From the NCBI GenBank assembly GCA_048498415.1, contig JBEHYA010000019.1, positions 1-26,293 of the forward strand: a stretch of DNA of 26,293 bases, read 5' to 3'. Position numbers and translations under genes: made by a program. This DNA comes from JBEHYA01 sp048498415. GTDB lineage: Bacteria > Pseudomonadota > Alphaproteobacteria > UBA9219 > RGZA01. Under the pieces are notes generated by a model. That model was not told the origin of the DNA. It saw only the letters and a list, made by a program, of their open reading frames with translations, and searched no databases. Positions 1 to 5,700 of this stretch are shown in pieces (positions within the stretch are counted from its first letter, which is position 1; each line of letters starts with the position of its first letter).

Positions 1-2
1 AC

Positions 3-95
3 TCCTTCATCCACATGCTCGACGCCCAGTCGGCGGCGCAGAGCCAGAACCAGGCGCTGACCAACGCCTTCTTCAAGAACAGCAGCAACAGCTAA
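3..95 (+). CDS. C-terminal 30 residues of a FliD-like flagellar cap protein (partial)
   Basis: An open frame runs in from the left edge and stops with TAA at 93-95. The visible tail is rich in Gln, Ser and Asn, and ends in a Leu-Thr-Asn-Ala-Phe-Phe segment. It resembles the amphipathic C-terminus of FliD, the filament cap and hook-associated protein 2, where Gln/Ser-rich heptads precede a Leu...Phe end. The link is supported mainly by context: fliD commonly precedes fliS and fliT, and fliS lies about 1.4 kb downstream. Thirty residues are too few to assign the family from sequence alone, and another coiled-coil flagellar protein such as FlgL is possible. Confidence 0.45.
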   Translation, partial: SFIHMLDAQSAAQSQNQALTNAFFKNSSNS

Positions 96-188
96 GGGTA
101 GGACGCGTTGTCCTTCACACTGCGGCTCACCGGAAGACGGTTCTCCCACCTCGGACACTCCCGATCCCCAAGACCAAATTTTCTCGTC

Positions 189-911
189 ATGCGCTCCGCT
201 TCCCGCCGTTTTTCGCTCCGCTTTTCCGTGCTGGTGTCCGGCTTGCTGCTGGCGGCGCTGGCCGCGGGCTGCACGACGCCCGCGCTCACCGATTCCGCGC
301 GGCGCGGGCCTTTCTTTGTACCCGCCAATCATGCCGGCGAACCGAGTCTCGGCGGCCTGCGGCGCGTCGTGCTGCTGCCGGTGGCGGGCGGGAGCGTGGC
401 CCCGGCGGAGAGTTTGGCGGCACTCGATCCGGTTTTCGCCGCCGAGCTCCAGCGGCAGCAGCGCTTCGAGGTGATCGTGCTCTCGCGGGAGGATTGCCTG
501 CGCTATTTCCAGGCGGCCGAACTTTCGTCGGCCTCGGCCCTGCCGCCACACTTCATGGAGGTACTCCGGCGCGAATTTGCCGCGGATGCCGTGATGTTCG
601 TGGACGTGACGGTTTTCCACGCCTACCAACCGCTGGCGCTCGGCCTGCGAGGAAAGCTCGCGACGCTCGACGGCGTCCGCCTGGTCTGGACCTTCGACAA
701 CGTCTTCTCGGCCGACGAGGCCGCGGTGGCCAACAGCGCGCGCCGGCATTTTCTCCAGGCAGGAGGCGGGGACGTGCCGGCGGACCTCAGCTCGTCCGTG
801 CTGCAGTCGCCCGCCCGCTTCACGAGCTATGCCGCGGCGGCCATGTTCGCCACGCTGCCCCCGGTGGTCCCGCCGGCGCCCACTGTCCAGACCGCCGCGC
901 TCGCGAAGTGA
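189..911 (+). CDS. Putative lipoprotein in a flagellar gene neighbourhood
   Basis: The frame is open from 108, but ATG 189 gives a clean lipoprotein signal: basic N-terminus, hydrophobic stretch, and lipobox Leu-Ala-Ala-Gly-Cys-like ending with Cys28 (AALAAGC). The product is 240 aa. After the anchor, a segment Arg-Arg-Val-Val-Leu-Leu-Pro-Val at about residues 60-67, a region containing Phe-Glu-Val-Ile-Val, and a later hydrophobic strand (Ala-Val-Met-Phe-Val-Asp-Val-Thr-Val) recall the alpha/beta fold of periplasmic lipoproteins such as LpoB, CsgG or GNA1162. That is fold-level resemblance only. No catalytic motif is visible and I do not recognise the family. It lies between the FliD-like end and the FlgM/FliS group, so a role at the cell envelope near the flagellum is a guess from context. 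Codon use is strongly GC-biased, as in its neighbours. Confidence 0.7.
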   Translation: MRSASRRFSLRFSVLVSGLLLAALAAGCTTPALTDSARRGPFFVPANHAGEPSLGGLRRVVLLPVAGGSVAPAESLAALDPVFAAELQRQQRFEVIVLSREDCLRYFQAAELSSASALPPHFMEVLRREFAADAVMFVDVTVFHAYQPLALGLRGKLATLDGVRLVWTFDNVFSADEAAVANSARRHFLQAGGGDVPADLSSSVLQSPARFTSYAAAAMFATLPPVVPPAPTVQTAALAK

Positions 912-915
912 GCTT

Positions 916-939
916 TTATCTGGAACTCAGGAAATCAGG
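916..939 (+). repeat. Interspersed repeat, copy 1 (core TCTGGAACTCAGGAAATCAG)
   Basis: This 24-nt sequence starts 4 bases after the lipoprotein stop codon and is identical to 2455-2478. A third, slightly divergent copy lies in inverted orientation at 1057-1083. All copies are intergenic. Copy 1 and the inverted copy could pair into a long stem with a loop of roughly 120 nt. I recall similar short repeats from Opitutaceae genomes but could not check this. Confidence 0.75.
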
Positions 940-965
940 AACGAAAGCGAACCGTCGATCCATGT

Positions 966-1013
966 CACGCGAAGCCGCGAAGAACACAAAGTAGGGCGGG
1001 TCTCCGCCCCGCC
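966..1013. repeat. Compound intergenic repeat: GCGAAGCCGCGAAGAACAC unit plus GC hairpin
   Basis: Positions 966-990 hold a unit with core GCGAAGCCGCGAAGAACAC. Directly after it, GGGCGG (994-999) and CCGCCC (1004-1009) form a 6-bp GC hairpin with a 4-nt loop. Both kinds of unit are familiar from intergenic regions of Verrucomicrobia and related bacteria (from memory). The hairpin has no U-tract, so it is not a clear terminator. Confidence 0.55.
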
Positions 1014-1056
1014 TTGAGATAGTTCACCCTCTGCCGTCCTTCGCATACCCCTTCCG

Positions 1057-1083
1057 TTTCCTGAGTCCCTGAGTTCCAGATAG
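1057..1083 (-). repeat. Interspersed repeat, inverted copy
   Basis: Read on the - strand this matches the 916-939 element, except that the central AAA triplet is GAC. It keeps TCTGGAACTCAGG and TCAGGAAA. Its inverted orientation relative to copy 1, in the same intergenic region, suggests a palindromic arrangement or independent insertions. Confidence 0.7.
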
Positions 1084-1105
1084 TCAGACCTCCCGGATCG
1101 AGTCG

Positions 1106-1127
1106 AAATTCCAAAATCCGAAATCCG
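1106..1127. repeat. Short tandem AAATCCG repeat
   Basis: AAATCCG occurs twice in tandem at 1114-1120 and 1121-1127, preceded by the related AAATTCC at 1106-1112. With the elements at 916, 966 and 1057 it fills most of the 299-nt gene-free stretch 912-1210. Confidence 0.5.
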
Positions 1128-1147
1128 CCGGGGCCTCCAATTCACCT

Positions 1148-1174
1148 TAAAGTCACGTGCCATTTGACCGATAA
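1148..1174 (+). promoter_or_regulatory. Sigma-28 (FliA) type flagellar promoter
   Basis: TAAAGTCA (1148-1155), an exact 11-nt spacer and ACCGATAA (1167-1174) match the classical sigma-28 consensus TAAAGTTT-N11-GCCGATAA at 13 of 16 positions. It lies 36 nt before the ATG of the FlgM-like gene, with initiation expected near 1181. It would drive the FlgM-like, fliS and FliT-like genes as late flagellar genes. Confidence 0.8.
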
Positions 1175-1210
1175 TAGAAGCATCGTCCGAGTCGTCTGTC
1201 TCTCGCACCC

Positions 1211-1495
1211 ATGATCCCTTCCTTGCCCTCTTCCGGTGGAGCCTCTCGTCCGGCTTCCGCCTCCGGGCCGAACGTCCCGCCCCCGCGGCAGCCGGCGATC
1301 CGCCCCGATCGGATCTCGACCGAAGGCGGCGCCTACCTGCAGGCCGCCCTGGCCCGCCAGCCGGCGATCCGTCCCGAAGTGGTCGAGCGTGCCCGCGCTC
1401 TCGCCGCCGATCCCGGCTATCCCTCGCCGGCGATCATGAAGCGGATTGCGGCGCAGATCGTCGGGTCGCCGGACCTGAGCGAAGACGCCGCCTGA
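1211..1495 (+). CDS. Small FlgM-like protein (candidate anti-sigma-28 factor)
   Basis: This 94-aa protein has a Pro/Ser/Ala-rich, probably disordered N-terminal half. A C-terminal segment of about residues 53-88 has the pattern Arg-Pro-x-Val-Val-x-Arg-Ala-x-x-Leu-Ala...Tyr-Pro...Ile-x-x-x-Ile-Ala. That pattern resembles the sigma-binding helices of FlgM (V..lk..I..G.Y......iA..l). FlgM holds sigma-28 inactive until the hook is complete and is then exported. Support comes from a strong sigma-28 promoter 36 nt upstream and from fliS 19 nt downstream. The hexapeptide Gln-Pro-Ala-Ile-Arg-Pro occurs twice, at about residues 27-32 and 49-54. No ribosome binding site is evident. The FlgM assignment is an inference from a degenerate motif; a different flagellar regulator is possible. 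Confidence 0.55.
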   Translation: MIPSLPSSGGASRPASASGPNVPPPRQPAIRPDRISTEGGAYLQAALARQPAIRPEVVERARALAADPGYPSPAIMKRIAAQIVGSPDLSEDAA

Positions 1496-1514
1496 GCGGT
1501 CCTGGTCTCCGTTC

Positions 1515-1943
1515 ATGCGCACCGACGGCCACGCCCGGACCTACCGGGCGAATGCGATTTTGACCGCCAGTCCCGGGCAGCTCGTGCTGATGCTCTATGA
1601 TGGCGCGCTGCAGGCGATGGCGCTCGCTCAGCAGGCTTTTGCCCAGCCGGCCAGCGACCCGCGCCGGCTCGAGACGATCAACCACCAACTCCAGAAGGCG
1701 CAGCGCATCCTCGCCGAGCTGCAGGGCGGCCTGAACTTCGAAACCGGCGGCGAATTCGCCCGCACGATGCACCGCCTCTACGACTATCACATGCGCCGGC
1801 TGTTCGAAGCCAACCTCCGCAAGCAGGTCGAGCCGCTCGCGGAAGTGGAGGATCTGGTCCGCGGCCTGCGGGAAGCCTGGTCCGAAATGCTGCAGAAGCA
1901 GGATGCCGCGGCTCCGGTCGAGCGGATCTGCAGCGTGGCGTGA
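1515..1943 (+). CDS. fliS: Flagellin export chaperone FliS
   Basis: FliS binds the disordered C-terminus of flagellin in the cytosol, prevents early polymerisation and delivers it to the flagellar export gate. The 142-aa protein has the family hallmark near the N-terminus: Tyr-Arg-Ala-Asn-Ala-Ile-Leu-Thr-Ala-Ser-Pro-Gly-Gln-Leu-Val with Leu-Met-Leu-Tyr-Asp-Gly-Ala just after. An all-helical remainder includes the expected Ala/Gln-rich helices and the Gly-Gly-Leu-Asn segment that links helices. Length is slightly above the usual 125-135. ATG 1515 lies 19 nt after the FlgM-like stop, without a clear ribosome binding site. It is probably co-transcribed from the sigma-28 promoter at 1148. High GC and codon use match the genes to its left, not those right of 2620. 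Confidence 0.92.
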   Translation: MRTDGHARTYRANAILTASPGQLVLMLYDGALQAMALAQQAFAQPASDPRRLETINHQLQKAQRILAELQGGLNFETGGEFARTMHRLYDYHMRRLFEANLRKQVEPLAEVEDLVRGLREAWSEMLQKQDAAAPVERICSVA

Positions 1944-1974
1944 ATCGACCTCAGCATCGAGGCGGAGCCGGGCT

Positions 1975-2051
1975 CGAGCGAGTGAACGAGCGGACGGATC
2001 CGCGCGAGGCGAATCACCCACCACCCAACCTACGCACGAGCGAGTGAACGA
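1975..2051 (+). repeat. Direct repeat of CGAGCGAGTGAACGA (15 nt, two copies)
   Basis: The 15-mer is at 1975-1989 and 2037-2051, in the 100-nt space between fliS and the next gene. The second copy contains the GTG codon at 2044, the most upstream plausible start of the FliT-like gene. The duplication may therefore have moved or created a start region. Confidence 0.65.
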
Positions 2052-2433
2052 CTTGACCGACCGATCGACTGTGGAAACACCGACGCAAACCCGTCTGCGC
2101 TGGCTCGACGCCCTGGAACAGCTCTCGCGCCGCGAGGCGGCCCAGTTGCGCGCGGGCGACTTTGCCGGCGCCCGCCAGAGCCGCCAGCAGGCCGAGCCCT
2201 TGCTCACGAGCCTGATCGGCATCGCCGGTACCGAGGACACGCTGGTCCGCGCCCGAACGGCCGCGGTGCTGGCGATCCGCCAGCGGACCCACGAGTGGCT
2301 GACCAACGAATTGACGATGACCCGAAATGCGCTCGAGCGCGTCGGCTCGGTGCAGCGCCGGCTGGAGCAGGTCGCGCCCGCCTACCGCAGCCCGGACGAT
2401 GGCACGCCCTCGCAGTTCTGCGCGCAGGGCTGA
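2044..2433 (+). CDS. FliT/FlgN-like flagellar chaperone candidate
   Basis: About 129 aa, mostly helical. It has heptad-like stretches rich in Leu, Arg, Gln and Ala (Leu-Arg-Trp-Leu-Asp-Ala-Leu-Glu-Gln-Leu at about residues 15-24, then a long helix from about residue 85). The size, coiled-coil character and place directly after fliS fit FliT, the FliD chaperone, or an FlgN-type chaperone. No invariant motif confirms it. There is no in-frame ATG near the start; candidates are GTG 2044, TTG 2053 and GTG 2071. GTG 2071 sits just before the region that looks conserved, and GTG 2044 lies inside a direct repeat. Composition matches fliS. It is the last gene before the break in sequence character. 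Confidence 0.5.
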   Translation: MNDLTDRSTVETPTQTRLRWLDALEQLSRREAAQLRAGDFAGARQSRQQAEPLLTSLIGIAGTEDTLVRARTAAVLAIRQRTHEWLTNELTMTRNALERVGSVQRRLEQVAPAYRSPDDGTPSQFCAQG

Positions 2434-2443
2434 GGCGCGGTTG

Positions 2444-2478
2444 TTATCTGGATATTATCTGGAACTCAGGAAATCAGG
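2444..2478 (+). repeat. Interspersed repeat, copy 3, with partial tandem duplication
   Basis: TTATCTGGA occurs at 2444-2452 and again at 2455-2463. The second begins a 24-nt element (2455-2478) identical to 916-939. It starts 11 nt after the stop of the FliT-like gene and is the last clearly Verrucomicrobia-like sequence before the composition change. Confidence 0.75.
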
Positions 2479-2622
2479 GATCGGGCACGGATCTTTCGAC
2501 TCGCCTTGTCAGAGGGTAGGGAAAACATGACAGCTGTTACGATGGTTCTGCTTAGCTAAAACTATCAAGATGTTTGAAAAAGCAGCGAACGCAAATGTAT
2601 TTTAACTAACATCAGCATTCGG
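2479..2622. other. Likely junction between two unrelated genomes (chimera or transfer boundary)
   Basis: No gene is visible here. To about 2520 the DNA is GC-rich like the left part; then it becomes AT-rich until the tRNA at 2623. Left of this zone are flagellar genes with Opitutaceae-like repeats; right of it is an alphaproteobacterial gene order with a different repeat family. No integrase, transposase, target-site duplication or duplicated tRNA end is visible. The exact joint cannot be fixed by reading. Confidence 0.65.
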
Positions 2623-2697
2623 TGGAGCGGGCGAAGGGATTTGAACCCTCGACCCCAACCTTGGCAAGGTTGTGCTCTACCCCTGAGCTACGCCCGC
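2623..2697 (-). tRNA. tRNA-Gly (anticodon GCC)
   Basis: Read on the - strand, a complete 75-nt cloverleaf is present. The acceptor stem is GCGGGCG/CGCCCGC. The D-arm is GCTC...GAGC. The anticodon stem is CAACC/GGTTG with loop TTGCCAA (anticodon GCC), and the T-arm is GAGGG/CCCTT around TTCAAAT. Discriminator T and an encoded CCA end at 2623. The anticodon reads GGC and GGU glycine codons. Confidence 0.96.
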
Positions 2698-2718
2698 ATA
2701 ACCACCAAAAGACGCGCC

Positions 2719-2746
2719 ATATTACGCAATGGCGCCTTGATTGCAA
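2719..2746 (-). promoter_or_regulatory. Possible promoter of tRNA-Gly
   Basis: On the - strand, TTGCAA (2746-2741) and TAATAT (2724-2719) lie 16 nt apart. The -10 element ends 22 nt before the first tRNA base. Each hexamer matches the sigma-70 consensus at 4 of 6 positions, so this is a modest prediction. Confidence 0.35.
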
Positions 2747-2815
2747 GAGGCCATTTATGGCGGTTTTACAGGGGGCTTATTGCCAAACCCACCAAACATG
2801 CCCATATCTTGGGCT

Positions 2816-3727
2816 ATGGATAATTCAGCCCCCGCTGCCGCCGCTAACGACGTGATTAAAGACGCCGACACCAACTCCTTCATGCAGGATGTGATCGAGG
2901 CCTCCAACGGCACGCCCGTCATCGTTGATTTCTGGGCGCCGTGGTGCGGGCCGTGCAAGCAGCTGGGTCCCGTGCTTGAAAAAGCGGTCACGGCCAAGAA
3001 GGGCAAAGTGAAACTGGTGAAGATCAATATCGATCAGAACCAGCAGCTCGCCGCCAATATGCGCATCCAGTCCATTCCCGCCGTTTATGTGTTCATGAAC
3101 GGCCAGCCGATTGATGGGTTTGTGGGCGCCGTGCCGGAAAGCCAGATCAAACAGATGGTCGACCAACTGGCGAATTTGAATAACGGGGAAGGGGATGAAA
3201 CGGCGAACATCCATTCCCTGATGCTCCAGGCCGAAAACTTCATCGCCGATGGCCGGCTGGATCATGCCGCCGCGCTCTATGAAGATATTCTGCACCGCGA
3301 TCCCGATAACACCGAAGCCTATATCGCGCAGGTCAAACTGCTGTTCCAGCTGGGCATGGAAGAAGAAGCCAAGGGCCGCATTGAAAACGCGCCCGAAGCC
3401 GCGAAGCAGGATAAAAACTGGGCGGGCCTCCAGAAAATGCTGGAACTTGCCGCCAATAAGCCCGGCGGCGAACAACTGGCGCAGCTCCGCGATAAAGCGG
3501 CGGCCGATCCCAAAAATGCCGAAGCCCGTTATGCCTATGCCATGGCGCTTTATGCTGCGGGCAGCCGCGAAGACGGCGTGAACGAACTGCTGGAGATCGT
3601 GCGCACCAACCGCAAATGGAACGACGATCAGGCGCGCAAGGAGCTGGTGAATATATTCGAAGCCTTAGGCCATGCCGACCCGCTGACCATTGATGCGCGC
3701 AAGCGCCTTTCCTCGTTATTGTTCTAG
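2816..3727 (+). CDS. cnoX: Thioredoxin-domain TPR protein, CnoX/YbbN family chaperedoxin
   Basis: The 303-aa protein starts with a thioredoxin fold (about residues 10-115). It has the active site Trp-Cys-Gly-Pro-Cys at 43-47 and the cis-Pro at 88 (Ser-Ile-Pro-Ala-Val). Helical TPR-like repeats fill residues 130-300. CnoX-family proteins bind unfolding proteins in the cytosol and guard their cysteines during oxidative stress. E. coli CnoX lacks the CxxC pair, while the Caulobacter protein keeps it; this copy is of the latter kind and should be redox-active. ATG 2816 is chosen because it starts just before the conserved domain; ATG 2798 is an in-frame alternative, and neither has a clear ribosome binding site. 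The order thioredoxin/TPR, LON-domain, Trm112 is common in Alphaproteobacteria. Confidence 0.88.
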   Translation: MDNSAPAAAANDVIKDADTNSFMQDVIEASNGTPVIVDFWAPWCGPCKQLGPVLEKAVTAKKGKVKLVKINIDQNQQLAANMRIQSIPAVYVFMNGQPIDGFVGAVPESQIKQMVDQLANLNNGEGDETANIHSLMLQAENFIADGRLDHAAALYEDILHRDPDNTEAYIAQVKLLFQLGMEEEAKGRIENAPEAAKQDKNWAGLQKMLELAANKPGGEQLAQLRDKAAADPKNAEARYAYAMALYAAGSREDGVNELLEIVRTNRKWNDDQARKELVNIFEALGHADPLTIDARKRLSSLLF

Positions 3728-3737
3728 CGGGGCGGGC

Positions 3738-4415
3738 ATGGGCAACGAAAACTACACCACCCGCAAACCAACGGAAGCCGCCGATCTTCCCGATATTCTG
3801 CCCATCTTTCCATTGGCCGGCGTTATTCTTCTGCCCCGCGCGCGGCTTCCCCTCAATGTGTTCGAGCCCCGCTATCTGCATATGGTGGAAGAAGCCCTCG
3901 CTAACAAACGTTTAGTCGGCATGATCCAGCCTAAAGCCGAACCCGATGCCGATCCCGTCAATCCGCCGCTTTTCAATGTGGGCTGCGCCGGGCGCATTCA
4001 TTCATTCAACGAAACCGAAGATGGCCGGCTTTTGATCAGCATGATCGGCGTCTGCCGCTTCCGCGTGGCGGAGGAGCTGGAACTTAAAAAAGGCTTCCGC
4101 CGCGTGAAGGCCGACTGGTCGCCCTATTTCGCTGACCTCGCGCCCACCAGCCCGTGCCCCATTGATCGTTCGGGTTTACTGGAACGCCTGCATGCGTTTT
4201 TTGATTTGCATGATATTGCCGGCGAGTGGGACGTGCTGGAAAAAACCGACGGTAACAAACTGATCAGCTCGCTCTCCATGATCTGTCCATTCTCGCCATG
4301 TGAGAAACAGGCGCTGCTGGAAGCCGAAACGTCGGCCAAACGCTGCACGCTGCTGACCCAGCTCATGGATATGTCGCAGCTGGAAGACGATACCGAACAT
4401 TCCGTCAAACACTGA
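3738..4415 (+). CDS. LON N-terminal (substrate-binding) domain protein
   Basis: A 225-aa protein made only of the N-terminal domain of Lon-type proteases. The hallmark stretch is Leu-Pro-Ile-Phe-Pro-Leu-Ala-Gly-Val-Ile-Leu-Leu-Pro near residues 20-32, followed by Leu-Pro-Leu-Asn-Val-Phe-Glu-Pro-Arg-Tyr. A later Gly-Arg-Ile conserved turn is also present. No AAA+ ATPase and no Ser-Lys protease dyad follow, so it is not a protease. Such stand-alone LonN proteins are widespread in Alphaproteobacteria next to the thioredoxin/TPR and Trm112-family genes; their molecular role is not settled. ATG 3738 lies 11 nt after the cnoX stop, so the three genes are probably one transcript. Confidence 0.9.
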   Translation: MGNENYTTRKPTEAADLPDILPIFPLAGVILLPRARLPLNVFEPRYLHMVEEALANKRLVGMIQPKAEPDADPVNPPLFNVGCAGRIHSFNETEDGRLLISMIGVCRFRVAEELELKKGFRRVKADWSPYFADLAPTSPCPIDRSGLLERLHAFFDLHDIAGEWDVLEKTDGNKLISSLSMICPFSPCEKQALLEAETSAKRCTLLTQLMDMSQLEDDTEHSVKH

Positions 4416-4423
4416 GGTGCCGC

Positions 4424-4618
4424 ATGCCCGAGACAAGCGCGAATGCCCATAAAGCCAACCCGAAAATGCTGGAAATGCTGGTCTGCCCGATTACCAAGAC
4501 CACGCTGCGCTATGATGCGGCCAAGCAGGAACTGATCTCGGACGTCGCCAAGCTGGCATTCCCCATCCGCGACGGTATTCCCATTATGTTGGTGGAAGAA
4601 GCGCGGCGGCTTGATTAA
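4424..4618 (+). CDS. Trm112 family protein (UPF0434)
   Basis: A 64-aa protein with the family core Leu-Val-Cys-Pro-Ile-Thr-Lys-x-x-Leu at about residues 19-28 and the C-terminal Leu-Ala-Phe-Pro-Ile-Arg-Asp-Gly-Ile-Pro-Ile-Met-Leu. Trm112 proteins in eukaryotes and archaea activate methyltransferases. Bacterial short forms are small zinc-ribbon-like proteins of unclear function; only one Cys is present here, so zinc binding is doubtful. The start is supported by a GAGGTG element 8-10 nt upstream that overlaps the end of the LON-domain gene, which argues for coupled translation. The stop codon overlaps the stop of the opposing gene by a few bases. Confidence 0.88.
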   Translation: MPETSANAHKANPKMLEMLVCPITKTTLRYDAAKQELISDVAKLAFPIRDGIPIMLVEEARRLD

Positions 4619-5538
4619 GCCGACTTATGCCGCTTGTTATTATTCTGGCCTAATTCGTCCTGCACATCATGCTGCTGCGAAACCTGCTCAACGCGTTCCT
4701 GCAGGGCGCGGTACTGCGGTTGCACATGGCCTTTGCCGGGCGCGATGCTTTCCAGCATCAAGGTCAGTATGCTGCTGGCAAGACTAAACAAAATCTGCGC
4801 ATCCGCCTGTTTAATTTCTTCGCCCGCCACCATCGGCTCGCGGTAACGCTTATCAACATCCTGCAGCATGGCGACCACGCGCGCATCGCTTTCTTTATCG
4901 GCGCTGCGCAGCCGCGCGAGCCCGTCTTTCCATAGATTATGGAAGCTTTCCGCCGCCTGGCCGGTAACGCCTTCAATATAACGGCTTAACGCGCCTTCCA
5001 GGGCCCGCACCATATGAAAACACGCAGCCGTGGGCATGCCAAACGCCAGCGCGCGACCCGAGGCCTTGATATCCTGGCGCATCTGCGGCGTGAGCTGTTT
5101 ATCGACATCGGCAAACTGAATATCGGCATGCTCGGCTAAATCTAAGCTATCAAACAGCCCGCGCTTCGGCACGGCATACACGGCCTTGCGGCCAAGCTCG
5201 GCGGCCAATGCGGCTTCAAATTTTTCAACGAAGGATGAAATGAGGGTCAGCTCATGCGGCTCGATCTGCATACCCGCTGCCGGAAAACGGAACTGGCGCG
5301 AGGAGGGGTCGATGAAAAATTTATCGAACAGCGCGCCCAGTTTATTGAGTAGCGCGTTGGCATCCGCCTTCGCATAATCAAGTTGAATAGGGTCGCCTTT
5401 GATAAGGTCGTCGAGCGCGGCTTGTGCTTCCATCAAGGGCGTGAACATATCCGCCGCGCTCACCGCACCTTTGTGCGCCACCACGCGTTCAAGCCGCACG
5501 CCAAGCGTGTAAAATTTGTACTGGCTTACCGGAATCAT
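4615..5538 (-). CDS. Uncharacterised 307-aa protein with a HEPN-like C-terminal half
   Basis: Transcribed against its left neighbours; the last codon overlaps the Trm112 stop. The frame is open from TTG 5550, but ATG 5538 is the better start. The N-terminal half is mixed helical. Residues about 170-280 hold Ala-x-x-x-Gly-Met-Pro-Thr-Ala-Ala-Cys-Phe-His-Met-Val-Arg-Ala-Leu-Glu, then Asp-Lys-Arg-Tyr-Arg-Glu-Pro-Met and a helical tail. I recall uncharacterised bacterial proteins with Phe-His-x-Met-Arg-x-Leu-Glu followed by Tyr-Arg-Asn-x-x-x-His, a layout like HEPN RNase domains (Arg-x4-6-His). Here the His is replaced, so an RNase function is doubtful. The C-terminus is rich in Gln, Asn and Lys. 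No neighbour suggests a toxin-antitoxin or phage-defence island. Function unknown. Confidence 0.75.
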   Translation of the reverse strand: MIPVSQYKFYTLGVRLERVVAHKGAVSAADMFTPLMEAQAALDDLIKGDPIQLDYAKADANALLNKLGALFDKFFIDPSSRQFRFPAAGMQIEPHELTLISSFVEKFEAALAAELGRKAVYAVPKRGLFDSLDLAEHADIQFADVDKQLTPQMRQDIKASGRALAFGMPTAACFHMVRALEGALSRYIEGVTGQAAESFHNLWKDGLARLRSADKESDARVVAMLQDVDKRYREPMVAGEEIKQADAQILFSLASSILTLMLESIAPGKGHVQPQYRALQERVEQVSQQHDVQDELGQNNNKRHKSA

Positions 5539-5700
5539 TCCGAAACCCAACTAAAATAAGGTGAGCTGGTGTACCAAGTGCCCAACTAGGCAGCAACAGG
5601 AATGTTTCGCAAAAGCAAGGAAAACGGGGGATATAATGGCCAGATGGTCTATTTCGAATAGCGCGTGCGGCACGACTAAAGGTTAACACCTATCAATTCA

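Noticed and set aside
1434..2306. 290-aa open frame on the - strand over fliS and the FliT-like gene
   Set aside because: High GC makes long chance frames common. It overlaps recognised fliS and shows no family motif.
2479..2697. Integrated element at the tRNA-Gly (att site with integrase)
   Set aside because: No integrase, no duplicated 3' tRNA end and no element genes are visible, and the flagellar genes next to it are ordinary chromosomal genes of another lineage.
2622..2855. 77-aa open frame across the tRNA
   Set aside because: It overlaps the complete tRNA-Gly on the other strand. This is a well-known false protein produced by translating tRNA antisense sequence.
2825..3475. 216-aa open frame antisense to cnoX
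   Set aside because: Antisense shadow of a clear thioredoxin/TPR gene.
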